NCBI GenBank assembly: GCA_902624655.1
Contig: CACNYJ010000001.1
Location: forward strand, 266,957-330,956
Reading direction: 5' to 3'
From: an uncultured Thiothrix sp.
GTDB lineage: Bacteria; Pseudomonadota; Gammaproteobacteria; Poriferisulfidales; GCA-002705445
DNA length: 64,000 bases
How positions within the stretch are numbered: position 1 is the stretch's first letter; each line of letters starts with the position of its first letter. The translations under genes and the position numbers were made by a program. Below, piece by piece: positions 1 to 8,310 of this stretch. Under the pieces are notes generated by a model. The model did not search any database and was not told where the DNA came from. It saw only the letters and a program-made list of their open reading frames with translations.

Positions 1-285
1 TACAATAAACCAGTTAATCTTGGAAGTGGAAATGGTGTAACAATTAGAGAAATAGCTGATAATATTGCTAACCTTATGCCAGATAAATGTGAGGTTATAT
101 GGGACACTTCAAAACCATCGGGCGATAAAAAAAGAATTATGAATACAGCAAGAGCAGAATCAATTGGAATAAAGCCGGAGATTTCTTTGTATGAGGGAAT
201 TAAAAAGACAATTGAATGGTACAATAGTCAAAATGTAAATTTAGATGATAGGTATAATGCTTTCACAGATAAATCCTATCTCTAG
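1..285 (+). CDS. NAD-dependent sugar epimerase/dehydratase, C-terminal fragment
   Basis: The reading frame is open from base 1, so this is the 3' end of a gene whose start lies outside the window. The visible residues contain NLGSGNGVTIREIA, the typical C-terminal substrate-domain segment of extended SDR sugar epimerases. They end with a KPSGDKKRIMN...EGIKKTIEWY tail like that of GDP-fucose synthase-type enzymes. The NAD-binding domain is not visible, so the substrate cannot be named. It is followed by a 62-base gap and a co-directional glycan operon, so it probably makes a nucleotide sugar for the same product. Confidence 0.85.
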   Translation, partial: YNKPVNLGSGNGVTIREIADNIANLMPDKCEVIWDTSKPSGDKKRIMNTARAESIGIKPEISLYEGIKKTIEWYNSQNVNLDDRYNAFTDKSYL

Positions 286-347
286 AATATAAAACAAATT
301 AAATATATAATTAATTAAATGTTTCAATAAAACTTGAGAGGTAAAAA

Positions 348-893
348 ATGCCAAAAAAAGCTTTAATTTTAACGTGGGAAAGTTACCAGGATCATGAGGT
401 TGTATATCCTTTTTACAGGGTTCAGGAAGAGGGATTTGAGGTTGATATAATGGCAAATAAAACCGGGAGAATTTTTGGAATTCTGGGGACATATAATGAA
501 TGCACCAAATCAGTTTTTGATTTAGATGACGAAAATTTATTTGAAAAACATATGAATGACTATGATCTTCTAATAATACCAGGTGGAGTAAAAGCATTAG
601 AGTATTTAAGACAACAAGAAAATGCTTTAAGATTTATAAAAGAGTGGGATGCAAAGAAGAAAACTATTGCTTGTATATGTCACGGTGCTCAACTTCTTAT
701 TTCATCAAAAATTACATCTGGGCGTGATGTATCCGGGTATTACAGTATAAAAGACGATATTTCAAATTCAGGTGCAAATTATGTAGATGGGCCAGCAGTC
801 ATATCAGATAACTTAGTAAGTTGCCCTCATTACAAATGGATGGGACAATGGATGAAAGCAGTATTTGAAGTTCACGAAAATAAAAATGGTTAA
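348..893 (+). CDS. DJ-1/PfpI family protein (class I glutamine amidotransferase-like)
   Basis: This 181-residue protein has the DJ-1/PfpI fold signature. The nucleophile elbow is ACICHGAQLL, with Cys111 followed by His112, and LLIIPGG sits near residues 74-80. Family members act as proteases, glyoxalases/deglycases or chaperones, and the sequence alone does not decide. The N-terminal segment (WESYQDHEVVYPFYRVQEEG) aligns by eye with PfpI, but the family's conserved glutamate appears as Gln14. The start is supported by AGAGG a few bases upstream. The gene overlaps the next cupin gene by 8 bases, which implies co-translation. A DJ-1 protein in a glycan operon might handle a reactive carbonyl intermediate, but that is inference. 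Confidence 0.8.
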   Translation: MPKKALILTWESYQDHEVVYPFYRVQEEGFEVDIMANKTGRIFGILGTYNECTKSVFDLDDENLFEKHMNDYDLLIIPGGVKALEYLRQQENALRFIKEWDAKKKTIACICHGAQLLISSKITSGRDVSGYYSIKDDISNSGANYVDGPAVISDNLVSCPHYKWMGQWMKAVFEVHENKNG

Positions 894-1584
894 TAATCAA
901 TCACAATATAAAAATGTTGTTGTCGACAAACCTTGGGGTTATGAGTATTTAGCTTATGAAAATGAACACGTTGGATTGTGGTTCTTACATATAAATAAAG
1001 ATCATCAAACTTCACTTCATTGCCATCCGAAAAAAGATACTGGACTAATAGTATTAGATGGAACAGTTGATGTTTCATTCTTAAACGACATAAACAGACT
1101 TGTAGCTGGAAGAAAGATAATGATTCGAAAAGGTTTATTTCATTCAACTAAAGCATTATCTAATGGAGGCGCAAATATATTTGAAATTGAAACCCCAAAA
1201 ATGAAGCATGACTTAGTCAGACTTGAGGATAAGTATGGAAGAAAAGCGAAACCATATGAGGGAAAATCAAGCGAAAAAGAAAAAAATAGAGAATGTATAT
1301 TTTTTAAAGATCCTGCATCAAATAAAAAAGATACCTATATATTTTCAAACTGTAAAATTTTCGTAGAAAGTGTTTCGAGCAGTAAAACTTTTTTTAAGAT
1401 TAGTGATCACGAAAATATAATTTTTCTAAATGGGGGAATTATGGCAGATCAAGAGGGTATACTTGTAGCAAGCCCTGGCGATGTTATTGCTGCACACATT
1501 GTCAAGAGGTTACTTGGAACTTTTGATAAAGTTCACCCAAATACTGTTATAATGATTATAAAATCATTAGACGCAAAAATATAA
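886..1584 (+). CDS. Cupin-fold protein, mannose-6-phosphate isomerase-like
   Basis: About 232 residues. I chose ATG 886 over an upstream in-frame TTG at 865 because the N-terminus VNNQSQYKNVVVDKPWGYEYL then begins like other PWG-type cupins. The first half carries a cupin metal motif (SLHCHPKKDTGLIVLDG) with two histidines. The second half (from about residue 145) looks like a degenerate second cupin with a PGDVI turn. Such proteins are sugar isomerases, epimerases or small binding domains, and the exact reaction is unknown. It overlaps the preceding gene by 8 bases and lies 6 bases before the HAD-like gene, so it belongs to the same operon. Confidence 0.75.
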   Translation: MVNNQSQYKNVVVDKPWGYEYLAYENEHVGLWFLHINKDHQTSLHCHPKKDTGLIVLDGTVDVSFLNDINRLVAGRKIMIRKGLFHSTKALSNGGANIFEIETPKMKHDLVRLEDKYGRKAKPYEGKSSEKEKNRECIFFKDPASNKKDTYIFSNCKIFVESVSSSKTFFKISDHENIIFLNGGIMADQEGILVASPGDVIAAHIVKRLLGTFDKVHPNTVIMIIKSLDAKI

Positions 1585-1590
1585 ATTGAA

Positions 1591-1989
1591 ATGGATTCGA
1601 CAAGTTCTCACCATGTGCCCCCCGGCTTTGAAAATGAATTAAATAATGTCGCAATTGATTTTGACGGAGTAATACACAATTTTGATAAAGGTTGGCATGA
1701 CGGCACATGCTATGGAGAGCCTTTACCAGGATCAATTGAAGCTATTAAAAATCTATCAAAAAAATATAATATTATTATTTTCACTGCAAAAGCTAAAAAA
1801 AATAGACCTATTGTGAACGGTAAAACTGGTGTAGAACTTGTAAAGGAATGGCTGGAAAAATATGATCTATTGGATTATGTAAATGAAATTACAAGTGAAA
1901 AGCCAAGGGCGAAAATTTATATAGACGATAATGGATATAGATTTGAAAATTGGACAAAAACGCTAAATGATATTGAGGAAATTCTTTGA
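1591..1989 (+). CDS. HAD-superfamily phosphatase-like protein
   Basis: A small 132-residue protein with HAD motifs. Motif I is AIDFDGVIHNF (the first Asp is the predicted nucleophile), motif II is IIIFTAKAK, and the acidic C-terminal motif is AKIYIDDNGYRF. There is no sizeable cap domain, so a small phosphorylated metabolite such as a sugar phosphate is a plausible substrate, but this is not shown. The first 15 or so residues (SSHHVPPGFENE) are not part of the core fold, so translation could begin further in. The stop overlaps the TTG start of the next gene (TTGA), indicating translational coupling to the thiamine-diphosphate enzyme genes. Confidence 0.7.
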   Translation: MDSTSSHHVPPGFENELNNVAIDFDGVIHNFDKGWHDGTCYGEPLPGSIEAIKNLSKKYNIIIFTAKAKKNRPIVNGKTGVELVKEWLEKYDLLDYVNEITSEKPRAKIYIDDNGYRFENWTKTLNDIEEIL

Positions 1990-2816
1990 AAGATTTTAGA
2001 TTAGAGGTTTTTAAAAAAGCATCTTTGTGTAGGAACTTTGAAAATATTCTTTATGAAAAAGTTCAAGAAAAATTAATAAAGTTCCCCGTTTATCTCTCTG
2101 CTGGTCAAGAATTCATTGCAGCAACAATATCAGAAAAAATTTCAGAATTAAACATATCGCCTGATATTTTTATTCAACACAGAGGACATTCAACTTATTT
2201 GTCCTTTGGAGGAAGTATTGACGAATTGATTGATGAATTGCTTGGGAGAAAAACTGGATGTGCATTAGGTATGGGTGGATCGGCCTCAATTCAATGTAAA
2301 AAAAAGAATATATATGGCCATGATGGTCTTATGGGAAACCAAGTCCCAATTGGAGTAGGAGCTTGTTTCGCAAGTAAATGTCCGACGATAGTTTTCGTTG
2401 GAGACTCGGCAGCTGAAGAGGACTATTGTTTGAGTGCAATAGGCTGGGCATCAACAAAAAATTTGCCAATATTATTTGTAGTCGAAGATAATAATTTATC
2501 TATTTTGACAGAGAAAAAGGTAAGAAGAAATTGGGAAATGCATGATGTTGCAAAAGGAATGCAAGTTAAAAGTTTTAATATTTCTGACGATCCATTGATA
2601 ATAAATAAGCATTTACAAAATGTTTTTGATTTTCCATTACTATTAAACATTAATACTGTCAGAAAATTCTGGCATGCTGGTGCTGGGACAGATGGTGAGA
2701 ATTTTGATAGATATGAAGAGGAATTAAAATATTTTGGTGACGAAGGAAATGCGATTGATAAATATAATAAAAATTTGGTATTAGATGCATGGCAAAGACA
2801 GTTAGAGAAACAATAA
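1986..2816 (+). CDS. Thiamine-diphosphate-dependent enzyme, E1 alpha-like subunit
   Basis: This 276-residue protein resembles the alpha subunit of 2-oxoacid dehydrogenase E1. It has SAGQEFIAA near the N-terminus, GHDGLMGNQVPIGVGACFA, and the ThDP/Mg-binding motif GDSAAEEDY...VEDNNLSI. It is shorter than typical E1 alpha subunits (roughly 320-400 residues). Translation starts at a TTG overlapping the previous stop. The partner beta subunit follows with a 28-base overlap. No E2 or E3 gene is in the window, so a full dehydrogenase complex is unlikely. Acyl- or ketol-transfer, or decarboxylation, on a sugar intermediate is more in keeping with the glycan operon. That role is inferred. Confidence 0.82.
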   Translation: MKDFRLEVFKKASLCRNFENILYEKVQEKLIKFPVYLSAGQEFIAATISEKISELNISPDIFIQHRGHSTYLSFGGSIDELIDELLGRKTGCALGMGGSASIQCKKKNIYGHDGLMGNQVPIGVGACFASKCPTIVFVGDSAAEEDYCLSAIGWASTKNLPILFVVEDNNLSILTEKKVRRNWEMHDVAKGMQVKSFNISDDPLIINKHLQNVFDFPLLLNINTVRKFWHAGAGTDGENFDRYEEELKYFGDEGNAIDKYNKNLVLDAWQRQLEKQ

Positions 2817-3697
2817 AAGATCTTACTAGGCATCACTTGTTAGAGAAAAAAAGCATGTGCTTTGGGCAATGCCTAACTGCTGTTGGTTGGGTTGGTGGAA
2901 CTTTGCCTGAGTTATATGAAGATGATGGAATGGTTGAAGTTACAACTGCTGATGTAGCTAATGGAGGTTTTGTCGTTGGAGCAGCCCTAAAGGGTATACG
3001 CCCAATATATGTAGTAAGGTATCAAGGTTTTCAATGGTATAACGCACCGATAATAGTAAATTATGCTTGCAAGAGTAAAGAGATTTGGGGAATTCCATGT
3101 CCAATTTTCGTTAGAAGCATTGCTATGGAAGGAGCAATTGGGCCAGTAGCTGGTTCTTCACATCATTCTTTATTTCAAAGAATGCCAGGTAGTAAGATTA
3201 TATCTCCAATGACACCAAATGAATACGACTTTGCTTACAAAGAGTTTATGAGAGATGATGATGTTTATTATGTCTCCGAACATAGAAGAAGCTATGACAA
3301 CAACAAAGAGTTTGAAAATATTATTGAAAATGGTGCAGATTTTACACTTTTCCCAATATCGATTACACGTTTTGATGCAGAAAAGGCTCGAATAATATTG
3401 AAAGAACAAGGTTATAGTATAAATATTATTCATCAATTATGGATCAAGCCTTTTGTTTTCAAAAATGAGTGGAGAGAAGCATTAAATCAAAGTAAACACG
3501 GAGGAATGGTACTAGATGACGACTATGAAGAAGGAGCTGCGAGTAGTATTGCACATTCTATGATGATAGATTCTGAAAAAAAAGTTTATACTTATGGCTT
3601 AGAGCATAGAACTGCTGGATTTCATCCAGATGTAGATAATCTTCCCCCGTCCCCAGAATTAATTGCGGATAGGGTAAAAACAATTATTAATAAATAA
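2789..3697 (+). CDS. Thiamine-diphosphate-dependent enzyme, E1 beta-like subunit (transketolase pyrimidine domain)
   Basis: This 302-residue protein is the partner of the alpha-like protein just upstream. It carries the transketolase pyrimidine-binding fold: VTTADVANGGFVVGAALKGIRPIYVVRYQGF, then GPVAGSSHHSLFQRMPGSKIISPMTPNEYDFA, typical of E1 beta and DXS-type enzymes. A C-terminal transketolase-like domain follows (GMVLDDDYEEGAASSIA). The 28-base overlap with the alpha gene argues for a stoichiometric complex. A 142-base gap with no recognisable gene separates it from the SDR gene. Substrate unknown. Its place among sugar genes suggests modification of a sugar rather than central metabolism. 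Confidence 0.82.
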   Translation: MAKTVRETIKDLTRHHLLEKKSMCFGQCLTAVGWVGGTLPELYEDDGMVEVTTADVANGGFVVGAALKGIRPIYVVRYQGFQWYNAPIIVNYACKSKEIWGIPCPIFVRSIAMEGAIGPVAGSSHHSLFQRMPGSKIISPMTPNEYDFAYKEFMRDDDVYYVSEHRRSYDNNKEFENIIENGADFTLFPISITRFDAEKARIILKEQGYSINIIHQLWIKPFVFKNEWREALNQSKHGGMVLDDDYEEGAASSIAHSMMIDSEKKVYTYGLEHRTAGFHPDVDNLPPSPELIADRVKTIINK

Positions 3698-3839
3698 TAA
3701 AATATTATATAGAAGGCGAATTATATATAAAAAGAAAGCAGAAAAACATGGTTTGAAAAATCAATTATCATTAGAATTTAGTACTAATGATACTATTAGT
3801 TGGTTCATGGTAATAAAGCAATTATAGGTGAGAGATATA

Positions 3840-4490
3840 ATGTCTTTAAATAAAGTTTTAATAACAGGGTCAAGTAGTGGTTTGGGAAATCATTTAGCAT
3901 TACATTTTTCAAAAAAAGGTCATGAAATTTTACTTCATGGTAGAAACGAAAAAGAACTAATTAAAATAAAAAATAAAATAAATAAAAATGGATCAAATGC
4001 AGAATATGTGGTCGCGGACTTGAGTAATAATCATGAATTAGAGCTATTGTGTAATAAAGCTAAAAAGGAAAATATTAAAATTTTAATTAACAATGCAGGA
4101 ATAACGTGTCCTGGATTACCACTAAAAGAACTTTCATATAAAAATATAGATTTTATGATAGCAGTGAATCTTATTGCCCCAATAAAAATTATCAACACTT
4201 TAAATAAAATTCTGGATCATGTAATCAATATTAATTCAATGGTTGGATTAGAGGCAAAAAAAAATAGAAGTATCTACGCCTCATCAAAATGGGGTCTAAG
4301 AGGTTTTTCAGAAAGCTTAAAAAAGGAAGAAATTTTATATAAAATTTTAGATGTTTACCCAACAAATATAAAAACTTGGCCAGAGAGAGAAAACGCAATG
4401 GACATAAATTTTGTTTTAAATAGTATATATGATGCAATGTTAAAAGAAGAAGAAGAGTTGATTTTGGATGGAAGAAAACAAGATGTATAA
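3840..4490 (+). CDS. Short-chain dehydrogenase/reductase
   Basis: A classical SDR of about 216 residues. It has the nucleotide-binding TGSSSGLG motif at the N-terminus, the NNAG motif (ILINNAGIT), and a catalytic Ser...Tyr-x-x-x-Lys arrangement (INSMVGLEAKKNRSIYASSK). I chose ATG 3840 over the in-frame GTG 3828 because AGGTGAGAG then sits at Shine-Dalgarno distance. It likely oxidises or reduces a keto/hydroxy sugar or a product of the neighbouring thiamine enzyme. The specific substrate is unknown. The 3' end overlaps the next oxygenase gene by 8 bases (ATGTATAA), consistent with an operon. Confidence 0.8.
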   Translation: MSLNKVLITGSSSGLGNHLALHFSKKGHEILLHGRNEKELIKIKNKINKNGSNAEYVVADLSNNHELELLCNKAKKENIKILINNAGITCPGLPLKELSYKNIDFMIAVNLIAPIKIINTLNKILDHVININSMVGLEAKKNRSIYASSKWGLRGFSESLKKEEILYKILDVYPTNIKTWPERENAMDINFVLNSIYDAMLKEEEELILDGRKQDV

Positions 4491-5118
4491 TTTGAAAAAC
4501 TTTTATAGTAGTGGATTTTGTATTATTGATGATTTTTTAGATGAAGATGCTTCAAAATCCTTACTTGCGAATTTTAAAAATATTAAAAAGTGGGATAGGG
4601 TAGACCAGGTAAGAAATCATTATGAGAAAGGAGGACCTTTTGAGATGAATTCAACATATTTTCCTGACCATGACGAAGAGTATTATTTACAAGGCTGGAG
4701 AGCAAAAGAATACGAATTAAGTAAATTATGGATAAACTATTTTAATGAAAAATTTTTAATAAAAATCTCTGATTTATTTCAAAAAAAGGTGCAAAGAGAT
4801 ACAACCTATATTTTAAAATACTCAAAAAATGACTTTTCAAGAATACATGTTGATGATTTACGTGGAGATGTTGATCGTGTTGATATTAGCATATTATTTT
4901 ATTTGTGTGATCGGTGGATTTGGGATTGGGGTGGAATTTTAATGTTAGCCGAGAGCACTGAATCAGAAGATATGTTATCAATTATGCCCAAAAATAACAG
5001 ACTTATATTAATAAATAATCAGATGAAACTACCCCATTGTGTTACACCGGTGGCAAATTATGCAAAAAACGACAGGTTTGCAATTGCATCTTTTATAGGT
5101 TGCGATACACCTTTTTAG
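4483..5118 (+). CDS. 2-oxoglutarate/Fe(II)-dependent oxygenase-like protein (prolyl 4-hydroxylase type)
   Basis: About 211 residues from ATG 4483. That start is preceded by GGAAG at good distance, while another in-frame ATG lies at 4468. The fold is recognisable from FCIIDDFLDEDASKSL at the start, an HVD iron motif (His122/Asp124), a WDWGGILML strand turn, a distal His (LPHCVTPV, about 185) and an Arg (KNDRFAIASF, about 198) that would bind 2-oxoglutarate. This is the arrangement of small P4H-like oxygenases. The target is not known. It lies between an SDR and a glycosyltransferase-like gene, so hydroxylation of a sugar or acyl group on the glycan is plausible. Confidence 0.7.
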   Translation: MYNLKNFYSSGFCIIDDFLDEDASKSLLANFKNIKKWDRVDQVRNHYEKGGPFEMNSTYFPDHDEEYYLQGWRAKEYELSKLWINYFNEKFLIKISDLFQKKVQRDTTYILKYSKNDFSRIHVDDLRGDVDRVDISILFYLCDRWIWDWGGILMLAESTESEDMLSIMPKNNRLILINNQMKLPHCVTPVANYAKNDRFAIASFIGCDTPF

Positions 5119-5122
5119 TAAA

Positions 5123-6142
5123 ATGATTACATCAATATTGATAAATTCAAATAATAAATCTAACTTAGATAAGGTATTCAATTCCTACGAAAAAAATGCA
5201 TCAAGCTGTGATTCTTTTGAATTCATTATTAATATTGATAATGGCGATAGTGAGATAAAAAATTATTTAGAAGAGCAAATTGAAAAGAGAGAATTTATCA
5301 TAAAATACATAGAAGCATATGAAGGAGATTATTTTTCTGGACATATTAATAATAATAAAATGCTTGATTATATTGACGAAAGTTCATATTTTATTTCATG
5401 TACAGGCGATAGAGTTATTAATGAAACGAAAAATTGGGACGAAAAATTAAAAAAATACAAAAATTTTTATAATGACGATATTTTTAGAATCAGATGCTCT
5501 TCTTTCAAGGAAAGAAGATATTTTGATTTCTGGGAATGTTGTTTTGCTCCATCAAATATAACATTTACTACCGTTAAATTAATTAAAATAATTGGTGATT
5601 TAAGTCCATGCTTCTCTCACGATGCTTTTCAACAGTGTATATTTTTCTATTTGGAAAGCCATGATAACTTTAACGCAAATCAGATAAATAGAGATGTTAC
5701 GGCTTACGATATGGAATTTTCAGGAGATAAACCATTAGAAAAATCGACTGATCAAAATTATGAAAGAATACATGGACAACTAAAAGCTTGGAACATTTTA
5801 ACTTCCTGGAAAATGCAAAAGGAAGCTTTTAGGCGAGCTATGCTTGTGAAAGCAAATATTCTAGCCAATCACAATCCTGAAAATTTTCAAATTTTTGAGG
5901 AAGAAAATTACATATGTCTTCTAGATAAATCATCTGGAGTTGTTAAAAAATATAACTATAATATAAGTAAATTTAAAATATTTTTAAAAAATTTATTTAG
6001 AAAATTTTCATATTTGAACTATTGTGGCGGAGGATTAAAAGATCCTCCAAATAAAATAATCTTTTCAATATTTTGGTATCTAGATTTTAGATATAAAAAT
6101 TTAAGAGGCATAAAAGACTTTTATAACAAACTTTTTAAGTGA
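5123..6142 (+). CDS. Glycosyltransferase-like protein (GT-A fold, family 2-like)
   Basis: A 339-residue protein with the start of a GT-A fold: SILINSNNKSNLDKVFNSYEKNASSCDSFEFIINIDNGDSE. The nucleotide-sugar site appears as SCTGDRV in place of a clear DxD. It resembles the 438-residue protein at 6989-8305 (YFISCTGDRVINETKNWDEKL here, YFYIVHSDRCRFTCKNWDLII there; SHDAFQ/GHDGAC further on), so the two are probably distant paralogues. The C-terminal 100 residues are basic and lack a recognised domain. It starts 5 bases after the oxygenase gene. Acceptor and donor are unknown. Confidence 0.6.
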   Translation: MITSILINSNNKSNLDKVFNSYEKNASSCDSFEFIINIDNGDSEIKNYLEEQIEKREFIIKYIEAYEGDYFSGHINNNKMLDYIDESSYFISCTGDRVINETKNWDEKLKKYKNFYNDDIFRIRCSSFKERRYFDFWECCFAPSNITFTTVKLIKIIGDLSPCFSHDAFQQCIFFYLESHDNFNANQINRDVTAYDMEFSGDKPLEKSTDQNYERIHGQLKAWNILTSWKMQKEAFRRAMLVKANILANHNPENFQIFEEENYICLLDKSSGVVKKYNYNISKFKIFLKNLFRKFSYLNYCGGGLKDPPNKIIFSIFWYLDFRYKNLRGIKDFYNKLFK

Positions 6143-6158
6143 TATATGGAGAATTTGT

Positions 6159-6920
6159 ATGCATAGTGATAAAAAAGATTTTTATGAAAAAAATGGTTAT
6201 GTAATATTAGAAAAAATATTCTCTGATGAAGAAGCAGAATTTTTTAATAGATGCGTAAGAAGACACGCAAATAAAAGTTTTGCAGCACTAATAAATCCTG
6301 ATAGATACGAATCATTATTAGAACAAGACGAGAGACCAAAATCCGACATAACTTTATCAGAAATTCAAGAAACATCCGCTCTTGCAAGATCTATTATGAC
6401 TGATGAAAGAATGGTTAGTTTGCTAGATATATTTCATGAAAAAAAAACCGTTGGCCTTAGTAGTCAGTTTATATTTAAAGAAGCATATTCTGATTATTCA
6501 TCACAAGCTTGGCGACCTCATCAGGATAATTTTTATCCAAAAAGTAAAAATGCAGCTTATATAACACTAAATTGGTTTTTGAGAGATGCTGATAAAGAAA
6601 ATGGGACGATATATTGCTACCCTGGCTCTCATAAATTAGGCCTTTTACCTGCTGAAAATAATATTAGTTTTCGTGAAAAAGTTGGAGATAACCCTGGTAG
6701 TGAATGTGATATTCCTGAAGATTTTAAGGATAAGAAAACTGATATAATTATCCCTGCAAATTCAGTAGTAATTTTAAATGGAAACTGCATACATGGCTCC
6801 CATCCAAATAATTCAAATAGATCAAGGCCATGGTACTCATCTTGCTATATATCAGAAGGCGAGGAATTTGTAATTGGAAAGAGCAGCAAAAGAGAAAAAA
6901 TTAATCTCAAAAAGCCCTAA
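6159..6920 (+). CDS. Phytanoyl-CoA dioxygenase (PhyH) family oxygenase
   Basis: A 253-residue PhyH-family Fe(II)/2-oxoglutarate oxygenase. The iron ligands are visible as WRPHQDNFYP (His121, Asp123) and the distal His212 in NGNCIHGSHPNNSN. An arginine shortly after (RSRPWYSS, about 221-223) should bind 2-oxoglutarate. The segments FYEKNGYVILEKIFSDEEAE and GTIYCYPGSHKLG are hallmark PhyH stretches. GGAG precedes the ATG. Members hydroxylate varied small molecules, including sugars, lipids and antibiotic intermediates. Here it lies between two related glycosyltransferase-like genes, so glycan or sugar hydroxylation is the likely job, by inference. Confidence 0.85.
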   Translation: MHSDKKDFYEKNGYVILEKIFSDEEAEFFNRCVRRHANKSFAALINPDRYESLLEQDERPKSDITLSEIQETSALARSIMTDERMVSLLDIFHEKKTVGLSSQFIFKEAYSDYSSQAWRPHQDNFYPKSKNAAYITLNWFLRDADKENGTIYCYPGSHKLGLLPAENNISFREKVGDNPGSECDIPEDFKDKKTDIIIPANSVVILNGNCIHGSHPNNSNRSRPWYSSCYISEGEEFVIGKSSKREKINLKKP

Positions 6921-6988
6921 TAAATATATTTTTTAAATAAAATAAACAATAATAGAAGATAAATGATATTGCAGTGAAGGAATAATTA

Positions 6989-8305
6989 ATGAATAATTTT
7001 TTAGAGTATGTAAATCATAATCCAATGGATGAATTAAAAATATTTTCTGGAAAATTTATCAGTATTGGTTTTCTTTCAAAATATCCAGATGCTCTTAAAG
7101 AATATATTAACGATTTAGAAAAAAATTGCTTTGATACCAGCAACTTTGAACTTGTTGTTGCCATTCCTGATAGTGACGAGGATTATAAATCATATTTAAA
7201 GCTTTCAGAAGAAGCATCAATAGAATTTAAGTTTATAAGATCTCCTCATATACGCTTAAATGCTATAAAAAGTTTAAACATAATTCTAAATGAAGTTTCT
7301 GATCAAAATACATATTTTTATATTGTTCATTCAGATAGATGTAGGTTTACTTGCAAAAACTGGGACTTAATTATAAAGCAATATATAAATTGCGTTCCTG
7401 ATGATATGTTTTTTTTACGAGGTTCAAATTTCTCTAAAAACATAAAATTAAGAACCTCAGCACAAGATAGCTTCTATAATCCGGAACAATGGGCTGTATA
7501 TACTAGGAAATATTTGAAAGCAATAGGTAGTTTTCCTGAATTTCATACAGGCCATGATGGTGCATGTGAAATGATACAGCATTTTATAAATAAAAATAAA
7601 AAAGATCCTTATCAAAGAGATATTTTAATGCCTAATATAATGCACTCAGATATTAGAACGATTCCATCTAAAGATACAACAGGTGGTAAAAAAAGATTTT
7701 ACGAGCGATATTATATAAATAATTTTTTCTATAAAAGATATTTTAGCATAAAAGGTTTGGAGTCGTACAAAAAATCATCGGTACAAGTCTTACTTCAACA
7801 CATTATATGGAAAAATAAATACATAAAAGCCAAAATAATTCAAAAAAATAAAGTATTATCAATTCAATTTGAGGATAGCAAGCTAGCTTTTTCATATAGT
7901 TACAAGTTAAATATTTTTGAGTTATTGAAAGAAAAATACCATTATTTTTATGGTACAAATCATGGTCTAAATTTTGCACATAGATTTTATTTCATTATTA
8001 AATATGAACAAGGTTTCTCTATAATAAAAAACATTGTTTTTTTCTTTAATCGACATATTCAAAATATAAAAAATCCTACGAAAAACAAATTAAATTTTAT
8101 TATATCTTTTTGCTTAGCTTATTTAGGAAAAATTTTTACCTTTATATTTTTTACCGAACCTATTAATAATCAAGTCGAAGGTCTATTTGGAGATAAAGAA
8201 TTTAAAAATGTACTATATAGTAATGTTATAAAGGATGCTTACAAAAACAAATTTAATCAAAAATCACTTGATCAAATAGCCAAGGAAATAGAGGCAAAAG
8301 ATTAG
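6989..8305 (+). CDS. Glycosyltransferase-like protein, paralogue of the 5123-6142 product
   Basis: This 438-residue protein has an N-terminal GT-A-like region (FISIGFLSKYPDALKEYINDLEKNCFDTSNFELVVAIPDSDEDY) and a HSDRCRF segment where the donor site would lie. A GHDGACEMIQHF motif follows about 65 residues later. It shares this layout with the protein at 5123-6142 but has a longer C-terminal part rich in Tyr, Phe and Lys with one hydrophobic stretch. AAGGA precedes the ATG. It is the last gene of the left operon and converges on gmhA with a 5-base gap. Its exact sugar is unknown. Confidence 0.55.
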   Translation: MNNFLEYVNHNPMDELKIFSGKFISIGFLSKYPDALKEYINDLEKNCFDTSNFELVVAIPDSDEDYKSYLKLSEEASIEFKFIRSPHIRLNAIKSLNIILNEVSDQNTYFYIVHSDRCRFTCKNWDLIIKQYINCVPDDMFFLRGSNFSKNIKLRTSAQDSFYNPEQWAVYTRKYLKAIGSFPEFHTGHDGACEMIQHFINKNKKDPYQRDILMPNIMHSDIRTIPSKDTTGGKKRFYERYYINNFFYKRYFSIKGLESYKKSSVQVLLQHIIWKNKYIKAKIIQKNKVLSIQFEDSKLAFSYSYKLNIFELLKEKYHYFYGTNHGLNFAHRFYFIIKYEQGFSIIKNIVFFFNRHIQNIKNPTKNKLNFIISFCLAYLGKIFTFIFFTEPINNQVEGLFGDKEFKNVLYSNVIKDAYKNKFNQKSLDQIAKEIEAKD

Positions 8306-8310
8306 ACTAA

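Noticed and set aside
1986..3697. Reading the E1-like pair as pyruvate or branched-chain 2-oxoacid dehydrogenase
   Set aside because: No E2 or E3 gene is nearby, the alpha subunit is short, and all neighbours are sugar-related genes.
3678..3827. Open frame of about 49 codons (contains KKKAEKHGLKNQL) between the E1 beta-like gene and the SDR gene
   Set aside because: It reads like a protein tail but has no ATG, GTG or TTG near its beginning and overlaps the previous gene's end in another frame. It may be a remnant, but nothing supports it as a gene.
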